DNA from: Dyella_B jejuensis
Lineage (GTDB): Bacteria; Pseudomonadota; Gammaproteobacteria; Xanthomonadales; Rhodanobacteraceae
DNA length: 64,000 nt
Assembly (NCBI RefSeq): GCF_044904675.1
Contig: NZ_JADIKJ010000015.1
Location: 186,001 to 250,000, forward strand
Direction: 5' to 3'
The first letter of the stretch is position 1; the number at the start of each line of letters is the position of its first letter. The position numbers were made by a program, and so were the translations under genes. A model generated the notes under the pieces. The model was given only the letters and a program-made list of their open reading frames with translations. It was not told where the DNA came from and searched no databases. Shown here piece after piece: positions 34,178 to 43,465 of the stretch.

Positions 34178-34732
34178 AAAAAGCCATTGATGTTTTTCGC
34201 GGCACAGTCATGCTGCTGACAAGCAGCGACATTTCGTCGGAGCGTGCCGGTGCAACCCTTAGCTCATGAAGCCGTGACGGATTTGAATATGGGTGCGTCG
34301 GAAAAACGGTGGCATTTATGGTCGCGAGTAAGTCATGCCTGTTCCATAGAACTATTCTTAAATATGTAGCACTCCGTTTCCTTGGAGCGGAGACGCCGAG
34401 TGAGGCCTGCCGCTTACGCGACTTCATCAAAACAAACTTAGTTAACGTAGATATTTTTGCGGGGCGCAAAAAGCAGATGCATCGGTTATTGCAAGTGAAC
34501 TGTTGAACAGCTGAGACGAGTAACGATCAAGCAAGCGCGTGCAATGTGGGCTTCTCTTTCCTCAGGAATATGGATAGATGAAATAGGGCGCGCTCAGGGC
34601 ATGGCCTCGCCCCGGCAAAAGAAGGGAGCAGCTCCACACTCCGCGCACCGATTCGCCTAGCCCAAAAGTCATGCCCACAAAACCGTCGTGGCCTACTATC
34701 GTCGGGAACTCACTCCATAGAAGGCGATCGTC
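34178..34732. other. Intergenic region between the divergent exporter operon and M13 peptidase gene
   Basis: These 555 bp contain no supported gene but probably both promoters. The stretch 34310-34510 is AT-richer. A perfect 8-bp inverted repeat TTTTTGCG/CGCAAAAA with a 3-base loop lies at 34454-34472. The short palindrome CTGTTGAACAG lies near 34500. No consensus promoter or known operator could be assigned. Confidence 0.45.
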
Positions 34733-36814
34733 ATGCTGCGATTTCGAAAGCTCCTCACCTTATCGATGCTCGGCAGTGCCGTGGCCCTGGGCGTGGCCAC
34801 GATCGCAATGGGTGCCGGACAAGGCGCCGCGCCCGGCACGGATATCGGCATCGACCTGAAAGGTATCGACCACACCATCCAGCCCGGCAACGACTTTTTC
34901 GGCTACAGCAACGGCGATTGGCTGAAGACGGCGCAGATCCCGGCCGATCGCTCCAGCACCGGTACGTTCCTGCAGGTCTACGAACTGGCCGAAAAGCGTA
35001 CCGCCGAACTGATTCGCAATGCCGCCACGCATCCCGCGGCGGCCGGTTCCAATGAGCGCAAGATCGCCGACTACTACGCCGCCTTCATGAACGAGGCCAG
35101 CATCGAGAAGCAGGGCCTCGCCCCGCTGAAACCGCAGCTGGATCGCATCGATGCGATCAAGACGCGCAACGACCTGGCCAGCGTGCTTGGCAGCGAGCAA
35201 CGCGCCGACGTCGATCCGATCAATGCCACCAACTTCCATACCGAACACGTGTTCGGCCTGTTCGTCACCCAGGGCCTGGAAGACCCCTCGCATCCGATGG
35301 CTTACCTGCTGCAAGGCGGCATCGCGATGCCCAGCCGCGACTACTACCTGTCGCAGGATGCGCAAATGGCGGCGTTTCGCGGCAAGTACCTCACCTATGT
35401 GACGTCGCTGCTGCGATTGGCCGGCACGCCCGATGCCGAGACGCAGGCCAAGGCCATCATCGGCCTGGAAACCAGGATCGCCCAGGCGCAGGAATCGCTG
35501 GTGGACAGCCAGGATGTGCACAAGGCCAATAACGTCTGGAACGTCGGCGACTTCGCGCAGAAGGCGCCCGGCCTGGACTGGAACGCCTATTTCAAGGCTG
35601 CCGGCCTGGCCGGACAGAAGCAGATCGACGTCTGGCAACCTTCGGCCACCACCGGCATCGCCGCCCTGGTGGCGAGCGAACCGCTGGAAACCTGGAAGGC
35701 GCTGTTGCGCTACCACGCGCTGGACGAGGCCGCGCCACTGCTGCCCAAAGCCTATGCCGACCTCAACTTCGATTTCTACGGCACCACCTTGCAGGGTACG
35801 CCCAAGCAGCAGGAGCGCTGGAAGCGCGCCGTCGCCGCTACCAATACCGACCTGGGCGATGCCGTCGGCCAGATCTATGTGGCGCATTATTTCCCGGCGG
35901 CGTCCAAGGCGAAGGTGCAGGCGCTGGTGAAGAATATCCTGGCCGCCTTCGACGACCGCGTCGATACCTTGTCGTGGATGACCCCGGCCACCCGCGCCAA
36001 GGCCAAGGAAAAAATCGCCACGCTGCGCGTTGGCGTCGGCTATCCGGAATCCTGGCGCAACTATCGCGCGCTGGACATTCGCGCGGACGATCCGCTCGAC
36101 AACCACGAGCGCGCGGTAGCGCTCGAATACCGGCATCAACTCGCCAAACTGAACCAGCCGGTGGATCGCGGCGAATGGTGGATGACGCCGCAGACCGTCA
36201 ACGCGGTGAACCTGCCATTGCAGAATGCGCTTAATTTCCCGGCCGCGATCCTGCAACCGCCATTCTTCGATCCAAACGCCGATGCGGCCGCCAACTACGG
36301 CGCCATCGGCGCCATCATCGGCCACGAGATCAGCCATAGCTTCGACAACACCGGCGCCGATTTCGATGCGCAGGGCAAGCTGGAAAACTGGTGGACGCCG
36401 CAGGATGCCGCGCACTTCCAGGCCGCCACGCAGAAGCTGGTCAAGCAGTTCAACCAGTATGAAGCCCTGCCCGGCTTGCATGTGGACGGCCAGCAGACGC
36501 TAGGCGAAAACATTGCCGACGTATCTGGACTCACCGTCGCGTATGCCGCTTATCACAAGTCGCTGGGCGGCAAACCTGCACCGGTGATCGACGGCCTCAC
36601 GGGCGACCAGCGCTTCTTCCTGGCGTTCGGGCAGGCATGGCGTTCGAAGATCCGCGACGCCGCGCTGCGCCAGCGCCTGGCTACCGACGTGCATGCACCG
36701 GCCAATTTCCGGGCGGAAACTGTGCGCAATATCGATGGCTGGTATGACGCATTCGATGTAAAGCCGGGCCAGAAGCTTTATCTGTCGCCGGATCAGCGGG
36801 TAAAGATCTGGTAA
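34733..36814 (+). CDS. M13 family zinc metallopeptidase (PepO/neprilysin-like)
   Basis: A 693-residue secreted oligopeptidase. The N-terminal signal is LLTLSMLGSAVALGVATIAMGAG. The mature protein starts with the M13 N-terminal pattern (HTIQPGNDFFGYSNGDWLKTAQIP). The zinc site is HEISH (in AIIGHEISHSFDNTGADFD), the third ligand is Glu in ENIADVSGL, and the chain ends VKIW, like other M13 enzymes. The length is normal. AAGG lies 8 bases before the ATG. It probably degrades peptides in the periplasm or outside the cell. It stands alone on the plus strand, with a REP palindrome after its stop. Confidence 0.93.
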   Translation: MLRFRKLLTLSMLGSAVALGVATIAMGAGQGAAPGTDIGIDLKGIDHTIQPGNDFFGYSNGDWLKTAQIPADRSSTGTFLQVYELAEKRTAELIRNAATHPAAAGSNERKIADYYAAFMNEASIEKQGLAPLKPQLDRIDAIKTRNDLASVLGSEQRADVDPINATNFHTEHVFGLFVTQGLEDPSHPMAYLLQGGIAMPSRDYYLSQDAQMAAFRGKYLTYVTSLLRLAGTPDAETQAKAIIGLETRIAQAQESLVDSQDVHKANNVWNVGDFAQKAPGLDWNAYFKAAGLAGQKQIDVWQPSATTGIAALVASEPLETWKALLRYHALDEAAPLLPKAYADLNFDFYGTTLQGTPKQQERWKRAVAATNTDLGDAVGQIYVAHYFPAASKAKVQALVKNILAAFDDRVDTLSWMTPATRAKAKEKIATLRVGVGYPESWRNYRALDIRADDPLDNHERAVALEYRHQLAKLNQPVDRGEWWMTPQTVNAVNLPLQNALNFPAAILQPPFFDPNADAAANYGAIGAIIGHEISHSFDNTGADFDAQGKLENWWTPQDAAHFQAATQKLVKQFNQYEALPGLHVDGQQTLGENIADVSGLTVAYAAYHKSLGGKPAPVIDGLTGDQRFFLAFGQAWRSKIRDAALRQRLATDVHAPANFRAETVRNIDGWYDAFDVKPGQKLYLSPDQRVKIW

Positions 36815-36837
36815 GTATTGCCTTGCTTCCCTTTTGT

Positions 36838-36866
36838 TCCCTCTCCCGTTCGGGGAGAGGGATGGA
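36838..36866. repeat. REP-like palindrome after the M13 peptidase gene
   Basis: The sequence CCCTCTCCCGTTCGGGGAGAGGG near 36839-36861 is an imperfect palindrome of the same family seen elsewhere in the window. The rest of 36815-37028 shows no gene. Confidence 0.7.
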
Positions 36867-37028
36867 GTAAGAGCACACCTTGCCAACAACCATGGTGGCG
36901 CGCCGTCGTTGCCATCAGCGACAAGCGCCACTCTCCTTTCCGAATCTTTTCTTGAAAACGAAGAACGCAGCCGGCGTTTGTCACGCCATGCCATCCATGT
37001 ATGGCAGTTATCGCCGCGACTGCCGGAC

Positions 37029-37427
37029 TTAGCGTCGACGAACGAAGCTTCGCATCACCAGTCCGGGGACAGTCTTGAATACCATGGGTCGTTCGCAGCC
37101 TTCGTCGGCAGCGATGAATACGAAGCGGTCGCCATCGAGGATGTAGCTGGCCGGCAGTTGCTTGCCGGCATCCGCGCCGATCGCGTCCACCCAGGTGATG
37201 GCCTTGGGCGTAACGGAGGCATCAAGCGCGAAGGTGCCTTCCAGTAGCAACTCTCCAGTTACGCTGTGCACGGCGAAGTGCTGGCCGCGAATGGTCGTGA
37301 TGGCGCCGGGTGCGCCGTGTTCGTCGGGAGGGTTGTTGAGGCCATCGGCTTCGTGGGCGATTTGTTCCCATCGGCCTTGCAGGTTGGCCAAGTCCTGGCG
37401 TGATGGGTTGCAGGTGCTGTCAGGCAT
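37029..37427 (-). CDS. TIGR03067-domain protein of unknown function
   Basis: A cytoplasmic-looking protein of 132 residues. It carries the features of the TIGR03067 domain, best known from planctomycetes: LQGRWEQIAHEADG at the start, GTFALDASVTPKAITW in the middle, and YILDGDRFVFIA with a closing VMRSFVRR. The role of that domain is not known; the fold is thought to be lipocalin-like. The start is put at the ATG at 37427, because the open frame upstream of it runs into a REP-like palindrome (about 37463-37495) and is unlikely to be coding. No signal peptide is seen. Its neighbours give no functional clue. Confidence 0.65.
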   Translation of the reverse strand: MPDSTCNPSRQDLANLQGRWEQIAHEADGLNNPPDEHGAPGAITTIRGQHFAVHSVTGELLLEGTFALDASVTPKAITWVDAIGADAGKQLPASYILDGDRFVFIAADEGCERPMVFKTVPGLVMRSFVRRR

Positions 37428-37462
37428 TAGCTTGATGGTCCATGGATATGTTTCTTGCTCTA

Positions 37463-37562
37463 TCCCTTTGGGGGAGAGGATCGAGGTGAGGGGCAATCTG
37501 GCCTTGCCGCATATCGGAGCGGTGCTTTGAATGACTCTTCGGGCGAGGTTGGCCCCTCACCC
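37463..37562. repeat. REP-like palindromes between the TIGR03067 gene and the MAPEG remnant
   Basis: Half-palindromes containing GGGGGAGAGGATCGAGGTGAGGGG (in part, near 37468-37493) and GGCCCCTCACCCTGCCCCCC (near 37549-37570) flank a short stretch with no gene. The second copy abuts the truncated 5' end of a MAPEG pseudogene. Confidence 0.6.
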
Positions 37563-37575
37563 TGCCCCCCATGAC

Positions 37576-37817
37576 TGGCGTAACGGCGGGATTGGACCGC
37601 GCGCGAATTTCCCGGAAACATTCGTGTTCTTCGCCGCAACCGTACTTGCCGGCCATGTGCTGCAACGGCGTCCGCGATGACGGTGCTTGGCGCCCGGCTT
37701 TTCTGGGCGCGGTTGATCTACGTGCCGGCGTACGCGCTGGGCATCGCCTATGTGCGGACGCTGGTCTGGGCAGTGAGCATCGTCGGTATCGTACTGCTGC
37801 TGGTTCCGCTGTTCTGA
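37576..37817 (+). pseudogene. MAPEG-family membrane protein, 5'-truncated and frameshifted remnant
   Basis: Two overlapping frames together encode the C-terminal two-thirds of a MAPEG (eicosanoid/glutathione metabolism type) membrane protein. The first frame reads IGPRANFPETFVFFAATVLAGHVLQ and meets a stop at 37678. The continuation in another frame, from about 37677, reads TVLGARLFWARLIYVPAYALG, then RTLVWAVSIVGIVLLLVPLF, with a stop at 37815-37817. The expected first membrane helix is absent; in its place lies a REP-like sequence. So the gene has lost its start and has a frameshift near 37670. The identification rests on family pattern memory and should be confirmed by alignment. Confidence 0.75.
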
Positions 37818-37829
37818 GGCAACCACCGC

Positions 37830-40800
37830 TCACGCCAGATTGACTTGCACCTTCACTGCCGACCGCGGCGAGAGCGCGGCCGCCAGGGCGGACGAAAGCT
37901 GTTCACCCGTCAGCGGCTTGCGCAGGAATCCATCGATGCCCGCCTGGCGGATGCGAGCCGCTTCATCGCCCCGTGTGCCCAGTGCAATGATCGGCACGTG
38001 CTCGCCATCGCTTTCGCCCTGGCGCATCAAATGCGCCACCTGGAAACCATCGATGCCTGGCAGCTCCAGTTCGAGCAGGACTACGTCGCATGGTCCGAGC
38101 GCCATTTCAGCCAGCGCATTCAAGCCGTGCGTGGCGTAGCGCACGCGATGCCCCTGATGTTCGAGCATATGGCGGATGGCGTTTGCGGCGACGGGATCGC
38201 CATCGACCAGCAGCACGTCGCACACACGTCGGCGAGCCGGCGCAGGCATATCCGCCGCAGCCGGAAGCCGTGACATCTGCAAGGGCAGGCGTATCCGGAA
38301 CGTGCTGCCTTCGCCGAGCGCCGATTCCAGCGTCATGCCGCCGCCCATCAGATTGACCAGCTCGTTGCAGATCGCCAGGCCCAGTCCGCTGCCAATGCTT
38401 CGCTGCGGCCCTTCGTCCTGTTCGAAGCGATGGAACATGCGTACCCGGCTGGTCTCGGAAATGCCCGGCCCGGTGTCGCTTACATCCAGGCACAGGTGAT
38501 CATCCGTCCAGCCGGCGTGGATGATGATGCTGCCGCGCTCGGTAAACTTGACCGCGTTGTTGACCAGGTTGAACAGTACCTGGCGAATCCGCAGTGCATC
38601 GCCGACCAACGATGCGGGTACGTCATCGTTGATGCGCAGGCTGAGCGCCAGGCCCTTGGCCTGCGCAGCGCCGCGTTGCAGGCGCAGCACATCCTGCATC
38701 ATCGGGCGCACTTCGAACGGCACGCTATCCAGCACGAGCTTGCCGGCCTCGATGCGAGCGAGGTCCAGGGCATCGTTCAAGAGTTTGAGCAGCACATTGC
38801 CGGCACGCTGCATCGACTCGGCGTAGTCGCGCTGCGTTTCATTGAGCGGCGTGGCGAGCAGCAACTCGGCCATGCCGATCACCCCCGTCATCGGTGTGCG
38901 GATTTCATGGCTGAGCGTCGCCAGGAAGTGGCTCTTGGCCGCGCTGGCCTGTTCGGCAATCTGGCGCCGCTGCTCGGCCAGCTGCATGCCATGCCGGTGC
39001 GCCATCCGGCGACGCCAGGCCAGCAGCAGCAATATGGCCAATGCCACCGCCAGTCCCGCGTAGAGCAGCCAGGCCCACCAACGCATCCAGGGCGGCGACT
39101 GCACCTGGATGCGCAGGGGTGTCTGCAATTGCATCCAGCCGCCGTCCGCGCCGCGCGCCGTGATGTCCAGCGTGTAATCGCCGCTGCCCAGGCCGGTGAA
39201 TTCACGCTCGCCGTGGTTGTCCAGATCGACCCAATCGCTGTCGAACCCACGCAACCGGTAACGGTATTGGTTGGCTGACGGATTGATATACGAAAACACC
39301 CGGGCCTGGACACGCAGCTGGCTGTCGCGCCAGCTCACCTTTATCGGTGCGGGTCGTAGTGGAAGGTTACGCACCACGCCATGGCGCAGCACGCTGACCT
39401 GCGTGACCGATAGCGCGGGCGACACCGGCGCCTTCTCGACCTTGTCCGGATCGAAGCCCACCACGCCCCCGAGCGTGGCCGCATACAGGTAGCCATTGGG
39501 CAGCAAGGCAAAGCCGCGGCCGAATTCGCCGTTTGCCAAACCGTTTTGCAGGCCCAGCTGGTGGAAGCTTCCGTGCTCGGGGTTGAAGCGCCACAAGCCG
39601 TCGATGCTGAAAATCCACAGGCGACCCAGGCAATCGACATCCAGATCGACCGCCTGCAGCGAAGGCCAACCCCGGGCCGCATCGACTGTGCGATCGAGCA
39701 CCAGCCCATCGCCTCGGCGGCGATAATGCGCCAGGCCGTCATCGGTGGCCAGCCAGATACCGGTGCGATCGAAGTCGAAAGCGTTGATGGATTGGCCCGC
39801 CGGTACGCCGGGCACCATCACGAAACGGTCGCGCGCGCGATCCAGCCACATCAGGCCGCCATCGCTGGCGTACCAGAAGGTGCCCTGGTAGAGCATCATT
39901 TCGCTGCCCCACATCACCTTTTCGTTCGGCCGGTCCATCGCCACCTGGGAAACCGCCAGCGTGTCCGGATCGATACGGAAGATGCCGTGACCGAAGGTGC
40001 GTGCATACATCTTGCCGTCCATGCCGGGTTCCACTTCCAGCGGACGGTTGAGTTCGTGCGTCTGCGGATCGACCTGATCGAGCCGGCCATGCACATAGTC
40101 ATAGCGATACAGCGCGCCTTGCACGGCCACCCACAGGCGTTGGCGATCGTCTTCGGTCATGCCGAGCACTTTTCCGCGCAGGCCACTGAGCATGTGCTCC
40201 ACGCCGCCCGTGACCGGATCGAGGCGATCGATCCGGCCGTCGCGCTCACCCACCCATACATGCCGGCCATCATGGCCGCGCGCCATGGTCGTCGCTGCCG
40301 AATCGCGCAGGCTGCCGGGGTCATCCGGGATATGCGTGAAACGGCTGAAGCTGTTCCAGTCCGGCGCGAGGTAAGCCACGCCGCCATCGAGCAACGCCAC
40401 CCACAAACCGCCTTCGCGATCGACCAGCGTCTGCGAAATCCAGCTGCCGGGCAAGTTGCCATACAGCAGGGGCTGGTCGAACACGGCGGTCACCGGTCCA
40501 TCGGGGCGCGATTGCAGATACATGCCGCGCTGCGTGCCGATCCACAGATGGCCGGCGGTATCGCGGGTGCTGACCATGACATTGGTGCCGGGTGGAATGA
40601 CCGGTTCGCCAAACGGCCTGGCGATGCCATCGGCACCCACCACCAGCAGTCCGCTTTCAGCGGCGATGCGCACTTCCTGGCCGTTGCCATCGATGCGCCA
40701 TGCGTCCATCGATTGCCGGGGATCGGCCGGCTTGATGCGCACGAAGCTGCCATCGAGTTCGCGCCGGAACACGCCGCGGTCCGAGCCCACCCACAAGCAG

Positions 40801-41429
40801 CCCTGCGGATCGGCATAGAGCGCGGTGACGGTGCCGAAGTCCGGCGCATATAAACCGAGCAACGGATTGGCGATATGTTCGAAGCCGCGCCCGTCAGGCC
40901 GCATGCGTTCGAGACCTTCGCTGGTGCCTACCCAGATCACGCCGTCGGGGGTTTGCGCGATCACCCACACGCGATCGCTCGCCAGGCTGTGCGGGTCGGA
41001 GGGATCGTGGCCCCAATGGATGAACTTGCCGGACGCGGCGTCGTACTGGTTCAAGCCGGCATCCAGGCCGCCCGCCCAGAGCCGCCCCTGCTGATCGACC
41101 AGCAATGAGGAAATTTCATTGTTGTAGAGCGAGCCGGGATCTTGCTCGATATGCCTGAACACCCGGAAGTGCACGCCGTCGAAGCGCGCGATGCCGTCCT
41201 TGGTGCCGAACCACATGGCGCCCTCGTCATCCTGCGCCATTGCGTTCACGCTGCTGCTGGGCAAGCCATCGTTCATGCCGTAGCGGCGGAACTGGGGGGT
41301 GGGCAGCGGGGCGGCGGCGGGCGTATGCGAGGCGGGCCGGGCCGGTGGCGCCGCGGAAGCGGCCGACGCGGGGCCGCCAGGTACGGAAGTACCCAGCATG
41401 AAGGCCAGCCCCAACATGAAAACCGCCAC
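37830..41429 (-). CDS. Propeller-type hybrid sensor histidine kinase/response regulator
   Basis: A roughly 1199-residue one-protein two-component sensor. The signal/anchor is VAVFMLGLAFMLGTSV. A large periplasmic sensor of Reg_prop beta-propeller repeats follows (for example MAQDDEGAMWFGTKDGIARFDG, GRLWAGGLDAGLNQYD), then a Y_Y_Y domain (YRYRLRGFDSDWVDLD) and one membrane helix (WWAWLLYAGLAVALAILLLL). The kinase core has the H-box SHEIRTPMTGVIG and the ATPase motifs DTGPGI and GSGLGLAI. The C-terminal receiver has acidic residues in LLVDGD and Lys in LRKP, but its phospho-acceptor position is Glu (VVLLELELPGIDG). GTG at 41429 follows GAGGGGG by 5 bases; an upstream ATG at 41615 would overlap the start of the divergent yceI-like gene and is less likely. 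The signal is unknown; such sensors often respond to sugars. Confidence 0.88.
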   Translation of the reverse strand: MAVFMLGLAFMLGTSVPGGPASAASAAPPARPASHTPAAAPLPTPQFRRYGMNDGLPSSSVNAMAQDDEGAMWFGTKDGIARFDGVHFRVFRHIEQDPGSLYNNEISSLLVDQQGRLWAGGLDAGLNQYDAASGKFIHWGHDPSDPHSLASDRVWVIAQTPDGVIWVGTSEGLERMRPDGRGFEHIANPLLGLYAPDFGTVTALYADPQGCLWVGSDRGVFRRELDGSFVRIKPADPRQSMDAWRIDGNGQEVRIAAESGLLVVGADGIARPFGEPVIPPGTNVMVSTRDTAGHLWIGTQRGMYLQSRPDGPVTAVFDQPLLYGNLPGSWISQTLVDREGGLWVALLDGGVAYLAPDWNSFSRFTHIPDDPGSLRDSAATTMARGHDGRHVWVGERDGRIDRLDPVTGGVEHMLSGLRGKVLGMTEDDRQRLWVAVQGALYRYDYVHGRLDQVDPQTHELNRPLEVEPGMDGKMYARTFGHGIFRIDPDTLAVSQVAMDRPNEKVMWGSEMMLYQGTFWYASDGGLMWLDRARDRFVMVPGVPAGQSINAFDFDRTGIWLATDDGLAHYRRRGDGLVLDRTVDAARGWPSLQAVDLDVDCLGRLWIFSIDGLWRFNPEHGSFHQLGLQNGLANGEFGRGFALLPNGYLYAATLGGVVGFDPDKVEKAPVSPALSVTQVSVLRHGVVRNLPLRPAPIKVSWRDSQLRVQARVFSYINPSANQYRYRLRGFDSDWVDLDNHGEREFTGLGSGDYTLDITARGADGGWMQLQTPLRIQVQSPPWMRWWAWLLYAGLAVALAILLLLAWRRRMAHRHGMQLAEQRRQIAEQASAAKSHFLATLSHEIRTPMTGVIGMAELLLATPLNETQRDYAESMQRAGNVLLKLLNDALDLARIEAGKLVLDSVPFEVRPMMQDVLRLQRGAAQAKGLALSLRINDDVPASLVGDALRIRQVLFNLVNNAVKFTERGSIIIHAGWTDDHLCLDVSDTGPGISETSRVRMFHRFEQDEGPQRSIGSGLGLAICNELVNLMGGGMTLESALGEGSTFRIRLPLQMSRLPAAADMPAPARRRVCDVLLVDGDPVAANAIRHMLEHQGHRVRYATHGLNALAEMALGPCDVVLLELELPGIDGFQVAHLMRQGESDGEHVPIIALGTRGDEAARIRQAGIDGFLRKPLTGEQLSSALAAALSPRSAVKVQVNLA

Positions 41430-41613
41430 AGTGGCCCCCTCAGGCACGTCAGGCGGGGTGGTGCCCTTCACACACCCCGCACAGCGCGGATCATGCCAAA
41501 TCCCGGGGTCCGCCGTGTGTCTTTTCTGCGACGGCTGTTGTCGCCTGCGCGACAACGATCCGTTTCCGCCCGCCGGCTGGCGACATCGGGGCGTTTCGGC
41601 CAGACTCCTAAGC

Positions 41614-42249
41614 ATGGTCCGCCGCCTTCCCTATCTGTTGTCCTTGGCCTGCCTTGGATGCATGGCGCCAGGACCTTGCGTCCATGCCGCCTCCGCTACC
41701 TATCGCTACGACCCGGTGCACAGCCAGATCGTCTTCAGCATCGACCACGACGGCTTCTCGCGTCCGCTAGGCCGGCTGCATATCGCCCATGGCTGGCTGC
41801 GGTTCGATCCGGATGACTGGTCCGGCGCCGCCACCGAACTGGATCTCGACATGACGGGCGTGGACCTGGGCGATGCCGCCTGGAACGCCGCGGCATGCCA
41901 GCCCTCGCTGCTCGACTGCAAGGCTTATCCGATCGCGCATTTCGCCAGTACCTCGGTGGAACGCAAAGACGCCACGCATGGCGTGCTGCACGGCGTATTG
42001 AGCTTGCATGGCATCCACCGGCCGATCGACATTGCCTTCCGGGTCAACCGGATCGGCACGACGATCTACGGCATGCATACGGTGGCCGGCTTCTCCGCTA
42101 CCGCCAGCCTCGACCGCACGGCGTTCGGCATCAACGGTTTTCCCCATGCCATCGGCCACGATGTAGCGCTATGGCTGGAACTGGAAGGCATCCGCGACAG
42201 TCAGACTTCCACCGCCGATAATCCGACCCATGGCAAGGAGCACCCATGA
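41614..42249 (+). CDS. YceI-family periplasmic lipid-binding protein (first copy)
   Basis: The 211-residue protein has a signal peptide (LLSLACLGCMAPGPCVHA). A YceI domain starts at YRYDPVHSQIVFSIDHDGFSRPLGR and contains VLHGVLSLHGIHRPI and SATASLDRTAFGING. The lipocalin-like fold binds long isoprenoid or quinone-like lipids in structurally known members. The C-terminus is followed by a 4-base overlap (ATGA) with the cytochrome b561 gene, which in turn overlaps a second YceI gene by 4 bases, so the three form one operon. The start at 41614 precedes the signal peptide directly. Confidence 0.9.
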   Translation: MVRRLPYLLSLACLGCMAPGPCVHAASATYRYDPVHSQIVFSIDHDGFSRPLGRLHIAHGWLRFDPDDWSGAATELDLDMTGVDLGDAAWNAAACQPSLLDCKAYPIAHFASTSVERKDATHGVLHGVLSLHGIHRPIDIAFRVNRIGTTIYGMHTVAGFSATASLDRTAFGINGFPHAIGHDVALWLELEGIRDSQTSTADNPTHGKEHP

Positions 42250-42827
42250 GCCTGCGCAACGACAACCGCCAATGGGGATCGGTTGCCAAGTTTTTCCACT
42301 GGGTCATGGCGCTGGGCATTCTCGGCAATGGCGCCTGGGGATTGCTGATGACCGGCATGTCGCCCTCGATGAGCAAGATCAATGTCTATGCGCTGCATAA
42401 GTCGATCGGCCTGACCATCCTGGCGTTGTTCGCGCTGCGACTCGCGTGGCGCCTGTTCGATCGCGCCCCGCCGGATGAACCTGCGCCGCGCTGGCAGCGC
42501 ATCGCCGCCCATGCCACCCACGTGCTGCTGTACGGGTTCATCCTGGCCATGCCGCTGAGCGGCTGGTGGTACAACTCGCTGCACGGTTATCCGCTGCAAT
42601 GGTTCAAGCAATTCAATCTGCCGGCGCTGGCGGCGAAGAACGACGATCTCGCCCATACCGCGCACGCCGTGCATGAATATCTGTTCTACCTGCTGTTGCT
42701 GGTGCTGGTCGGGCACGTCGGCGCGGCGCTGAAGCATCACGTTTTTGACCAGGACAATGTCTTGCGCCGCATGCTGCCATTCGGCCGCGTGCGCCACGGC
42801 AAGCCTTCCCCAGGAGAACTTTCATGA
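42246..42827 (+). CDS. Cytochrome b561-family membrane protein
   Basis: This diheme cytochrome b of the inner membrane has 193 residues. Four membrane helices carry His residues at heme-ligand positions: KFFHWVMALG, ALHKSIGLTI, AAHATHVLLYG, and HEYLFYLLLLVLVGHVG. It overlaps both flanking YceI genes by 4 bases. It probably moves electrons between a quinone and a periplasmic acceptor. Its pairing with two lipid-binding YceI proteins suggests a quinone- or isoprenoid-linked redox task in the envelope, which is inference. Confidence 0.92.
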   Translation: MSLRNDNRQWGSVAKFFHWVMALGILGNGAWGLLMTGMSPSMSKINVYALHKSIGLTILALFALRLAWRLFDRAPPDEPAPRWQRIAAHATHVLLYGFILAMPLSGWWYNSLHGYPLQWFKQFNLPALAAKNDDLAHTAHAVHEYLFYLLLLVLVGHVGAALKHHVFDQDNVLRRMLPFGRVRHGKPSPGELS

Positions 42828-43384
42828 CCGCCCGCGTTCGTTTCCTACCCTTCGCCTTGCTGTTGGCAGTGGCCGCCCCGGGCGTTGCCGGCGCCGCCGA
42901 CTACACGGTGCGTCCGGGCAGCATGCTTGGTTTCAGCAGCAGCTTCCAGGGCAGCAGCTTCGATGGCCATTTCGATACATGGACGGCCACGATCCACTAC
43001 GATCCGGCCCAACTGGCCAGTTCGGCATTCGATGTAACGGTCGATCTGTCCAGTGCAAAGACCGGCGACAACGATCGTGACAACGCCCTGCCAGGCACGG
43101 ATTTCTTCGACGTCGCCAAGTACCCGCAAGCACACTTCGTCACCACCGCCTTTCACCAGCAAGGCGGCCAGGTGATCGCCGAGGGCATGCTTACGCTGCA
43201 CGGTGTCACCAAGCCGGTGCGCTTGAACATCAACTTCAAGCCGCAAGGCAGCGGCGCGACGCTGGACGTAAGCGGCAGCCTGAAACGTCTCGATTTCGGT
43301 GTCGGCGGCGGTCAATACCAGGACACCTCGGTGATCGGCGCCGACGTTGCCGTGACGGCGCATCTGGTGCTTGGCGCGAAATAA
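42824..43384 (+). CDS. YceI-family periplasmic protein (second copy)
   Basis: The gene encodes a 186-residue protein. The signal peptide is LPFALLLAVAAPGVAGAADY. The YceI domain has TVRPGSMLGFSSSFQGSSFDGHF, ALPGTDFFDVAKYPQAHFVT, MLTLHGVTKPVRLNINF and a final DVAVTAHLVLGAK. It is more typical of the family than the first copy, which has Cys-containing inserts. It is the third gene of the YceI-cytochrome b561-YceI operon. Confidence 0.93.
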   Translation: MTARVRFLPFALLLAVAAPGVAGAADYTVRPGSMLGFSSSFQGSSFDGHFDTWTATIHYDPAQLASSAFDVTVDLSSAKTGDNDRDNALPGTDFFDVAKYPQAHFVTTAFHQQGGQVIAEGMLTLHGVTKPVRLNINFKPQGSGATLDVSGSLKRLDFGVGGGQYQDTSVIGADVAVTAHLVLGAK

Positions 43385-43465
43385 GCAGCCGGCGGTAACC
43401 ACTGGCTCTTGCGTTGAACCCAGCCAGCGCACGCTTCGCTTCAATGCCTTCGCAAGATTGCCCCT

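Noticed and set aside
34490..34520. LexA-like box (CTGTTGAACAG) upstream of the M13 peptidase
   Set aside because: Spacing does not fit the CTGT-N8-ACAG consensus.
41430..41615. Upstream ATG at 41615 as start of the propeller hybrid kinase
   Set aside because: It overlaps the divergent YceI start codon and adds an Arg/Gln-rich leader ahead of the hydrophobic signal; GTG 41429 with a GAGGGGG site fits better.
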